Source: Pseudomonadota bacterium
Lineage (GTDB): Bacteria; Pseudomonadota; Alphaproteobacteria; Micavibrionales; UBA1664
Direction of reading: 5' to 3'
Length of the DNA stretch: 64,000 nt
Assembly: GCA_009926935.1 (NCBI GenBank)
Contig: RFNZ01000006.1
Coordinates: 60,476-124,475 of the forward strand
A program made the position numbers and the translations under genes. Under the pieces are notes generated by a model. It had not been told where the DNA came from, made no database searches, and saw nothing but the letters and a program-made list of their open reading frames with translations. Below, piece by piece: positions 62,143 through 64,000 of this stretch (the stretch's first letter is position 1; every line of letters begins with the position of its first letter).

Positions 62143-63225
62143 TTAGAAGTTCAGCTGTGTGCCGAGGCCGATTTGTGTGCCGTCAGCATCTGCCGTAGCA
62201 ACGCCACCGACGTCTTCAGCATCTTGCCACTGCACGCTACCACGGAAGGTCATACCAGGACCCCACTCGTAGATCGCGCCAACCGTCCAACGATCGATTT
62301 CTTCATCGTTCGTGGCGTTTTCGTTTTCGCGGTTCAGGTAGGAAGCGCCAAGGACATAAGGGCCAGTCGTGTAGTTTACACCAGCAACCCATGTGGTCGT
62401 GTCGTCGTTGTCAGCTGCGTTGTTGTCATTCATGTAGGCAACACCGAAGTCAAAAGCGTTCCAGCCGAGGTTGATACCGGCGTTCCAGATTTTGTTGTCA
62501 TCTTCGCCAGCGGCGTCATGCTCTTGGGAGGCGTGCGTGTAACCAACGCCAAGCGCGACATCAAGGGCTTCAAACGAACCTTCGTAACGCGCGGCAATAT
62601 CCCATGCGTTTTCGAGGTCTGTACCAACCGTGTTGGCAACAACGGAGTTGTTGATGCCTGGCAGGTCACCTTCAGATGGTGATGGGGTGTAGCTTACGCC
62701 ACCCTGGAAGCCGTTGAATACAGGTGTGATGTACGTGAACTTGTTGGTATCGCCGAACTCATTATGGATATAACCAATGGTACCGCCCGTAGCAGCGCGA
62801 AACGTGCCAAGTTCAGGATCGTAGCCATCGATGTTTTCATCAGCGGCAGGTGCAACAACCTGCAGAAGGCTTGTAATGCTGTCAGCTTCACCGAAATTGA
62901 CGCGGCCCCAGCTGCTTGAGAGGTATAGGTAGCTCTCATCAACCGTTGCACCGCCATCGGCGCGGTCTGCAAGGAGGTTGATTTCAGCGCCTGCCGTAAT
63001 GCCGTTATCTAGCGCAACTTCGCCCGAGAGCAGAACTTCGGAAGACTTACGGAAGTCAAAAGAACGGTATTCGGTCGCTGCTGGCTCGTCCTGCGAGGTG
63101 TGCATGGCATAACCCATGATAAAGCCAGAAAGGCCAAGTTGCAGTGCCGGATCTTCAGCGCGAGCAGGAGCGGCAATAAAGGACATACCTGCGAGAATGC
63201 TTGTAACAAGAAGGATCTTTTTCAT
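62143..63225 (-). CDS. Gram-negative porin
   Basis: 360-aa outer-membrane trimeric-porin type. Signal peptide LLVTSILAGMSFIAAPARA. The mature part has alternating strands with aromatic ends (LGLSGFIMGYAMH, GWNAFDFGVAYM, TWVAGVNYTTGPY) and ends in Phe (GLGTQLNF), as outer-membrane proteins do. AGGAG precedes the ATG. A second, almost identical copy starts upstream. General diffusion of small solutes is likely. Confidence 0.93.
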   Translation of the reverse strand: MKKILLVTSILAGMSFIAAPARAEDPALQLGLSGFIMGYAMHTSQDEPAATEYRSFDFRKSSEVLLSGEVALDNGITAGAEINLLADRADGGATVDESYLYLSSSWGRVNFGEADSITSLLQVVAPAADENIDGYDPELGTFRAATGGTIGYIHNEFGDTNKFTYITPVFNGFQGGVSYTPSPSEGDLPGINNSVVANTVGTDLENAWDIAARYEGSFEALDVALGVGYTHASQEHDAAGEDDNKIWNAGINLGWNAFDFGVAYMNDNNAADNDDTTTWVAGVNYTTGPYVLGASYLNRENENATNDEEIDRWTVGAIYEWGPGMTFRGSVQWQDAEDVGGVATADADGTQIGLGTQLNF

Positions 63226-63367
63226 TTCGTATGACTCCTGTTTTGAAATGGTGAGAGCACTTAACCAAAACAGAGCGGTGCGGTCAAAAGAGCAGAAAAA
63301 ATGTATGCCTTCTTTTTAAGCCCGTGTTGCAAAACTGCGACAGTACGTCACGCCAAGCTATTAAGGC

Positions 63368-63397
63368 AAAAAAGAAGGGCGCCCGAAAGCGCCCTTC
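63368..63397 (-). terminator. Terminator of the second porin gene
   Basis: GAAGGGCGC (63374-63382), loop CCGAAA, GCGCCCTTC (63389-63397). On the minus strand a TTTTTT run (63373-63368) follows. It lies 25 bp after the stop of the upstream porin copy and separates the two porin units. Confidence 0.93.
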
Positions 63398-63421
63398 AAT
63401 TTCGTATCTAACCCGTAAGGA

Positions 63422-64000
63422 TTAGAAGTTCAGCTGTGTGCCGAGGCCGATTTGCGTGCCGTCAGCATCTGCTGTTGCAACGCCACCGACGTCTTCAGCA
63501 TCTTGCCACTGAACCGAACCACGGAAGGTCATACCAGGACCCCACTCGTAGATCGCGCCAACCGTCCAACGATCGATTTGCTCGTCGTTAACAGCGTTTT
63601 CGTTTTCGCGGTTCAGGTAGGACAGACCGAGCTTGTATGGGCCCGTTGTGTAGTCAACGCCAGCAACCCATGTGGTCGTGTCGTCGTTGTCAGCTGCGTT
63701 GTTGTCCAGCATGTAGGCAACACCGAGACCGAAAGCGCCCCAACCGAGGTTCAGGCCAGCGTTCCAGATTTCGTTGTCATCTTCGCCAACAGCTTCGACT
63801 TCTTGACCAGCGTGGCTGTAGCCAGCGCCGAGAGCAACGTCGAGAGCTTCAAACGAACCTTCGTAACGCGCGGCAACTTCCCATGCGTTTTCGAGATCCG
63901 TACCAGCTGAGTTAGCGACAACGGAGTTGTTGATGCCAGCCAGGTTGCCTTCAGATGGTGATGGGGTGTAGCTTACGCCACCCTGGAAGCCGTTGAATAC
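63422..64000 (-). CDS. Second porin, N-terminal part outside window
   Basis: At least 193 codons remain open from the window edge to the stop, which makes this the C-terminal half of another porin. It reads like the first copy: GVSYTPSPSEGNLAGINNS, GSFEALDVALGAGYSHAG, GWGAFGLGVAYM and the Phe-ending tail GLGTQLNF. Last ~95 residues nearly match those of the first porin, with the differences clustered in a loop (LDNNAADND versus NDNNAADND) and nearby codons. A tandem duplication with gene conversion is likely. Confidence 0.93.
   Translation of the reverse strand, partial: VFNGFQGGVSYTPSPSEGNLAGINNSVVANSAGTDLENAWEVAARYEGSFEALDVALGAGYSHAGQEVEAVGEDDNEIWNAGLNLGWGAFGLGVAYMLDNNAADNDDTTTWVAGVDYTTGPYKLGLSYLNRENENAVNDEQIDRWTVGAIYEWGPGMTFRGSVQWQDAEDVGGVATADADGTQIGLGTQLNF

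Overview
The window is a dense bacterial chromosome segment that reads as Alphaproteobacteria. Lineage markers are a ChvG-type kinase next to rapZ and close to ahcY, the run aroA-(DUF218)-cmk-rpsA, an NDUFA12 homologue followed by an MCE/MlaD protein, a DUF2155 protein and aat, an ECF sigma factor paired with an NrsF-type (DUF1109) anti-sigma factor, and clpS-clpA. Base composition is moderate and coding density is high, with many 4-bp ATGA/GTGA stop-start overlaps. I cannot name the genus. There is no prophage, CRISPR array, insertion sequence, plasmid origin or rRNA operon in the window.

Layout. 1-4 kb: 3' part of chvG, rapZ, a small opposite-strand gene pair, then ahcY behind a possible pseudoknot leader. 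The hprK and PTS genes often found in this cluster are absent. 4-9.6 kb: accessory block with a two-module degenerate GGDEF-like protein split by a frameshift, an orphan Clp-D1-like AAA+ ATPase and a 754-aa unknown protein. 9.6-21 kb: housekeeping genes engB, rmuC, def-fmt-truA, radA, aroA, cmk and rpsA (translation initiation, tRNA modification, repair, shikimate pathway, ribosome), with a pilin-like protein, a UPF0126 channel-like protein and one palindromic repeat. 21-26.6 kb: unknown genes, fadD, a pseudo-receiver regulator and a FlgO-like lipoprotein. 26.6-40 kb: clpS-clpA, membrane protein pairs, NDUFA12/MlaD/DUF2155 against aat, an asparagine-synthetase-like pseudoenzyme, MOSC, sugar epimerase and YdjM-like proteins. 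ClpS, ClpA and Aat are the N-degron modules: Aat adds Leu/Phe to N-termini and ClpS delivers those proteins to ClpA(P).

40-45.7 kb is a compact signalling island. Two response regulators with C-terminal receiver domains share a related, unrecognised N-terminal domain and sit upstream of a hybrid histidine kinase with REC and Hpt domains. Divergent from them is a sigma-54-dependent NtrC-type regulator, and a perfect 12-bp dyad lies in the shared promoter region. 45.7-47 kb: two tRNA-Gly genes (CCC and GCC anticodons) flank a PP2C-like phosphatase whose FDGHG metal motif lies at the C-terminus instead of near the N-terminus. 47-49.7 kb: a YbaK-type deacylase, a LON N-domain protein, a UPF0434 protein, and the sigma/anti-sigma pair behind a SigF-like promoter.

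49.8-61.4 kb holds the serine pathway (serA, serC, serB), interrupted between serA and serC by about 8 kb of surface or accessory genes: an M23 peptidase, a small membrane peptide gene, an S74 tail-fibre-like secreted protein, an unknown protein and a HAF-repeat autotransporter. A short serC-like relic lies left of the autotransporter. 61.4-64 kb: an exported MsrA and two tandem, nearly identical porin genes, the second running off the end.

The strongest candidates for something undescribed are the rearranged PP2C, the paired N-terminal domain of the two receivers, the dead asparagine-synthetase homologue, the engB start codon buried in a 16-bp hairpin, and the ahcY leader pseudoknot. All positions and motifs were read by eye. 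No database search or folding calculation was run.
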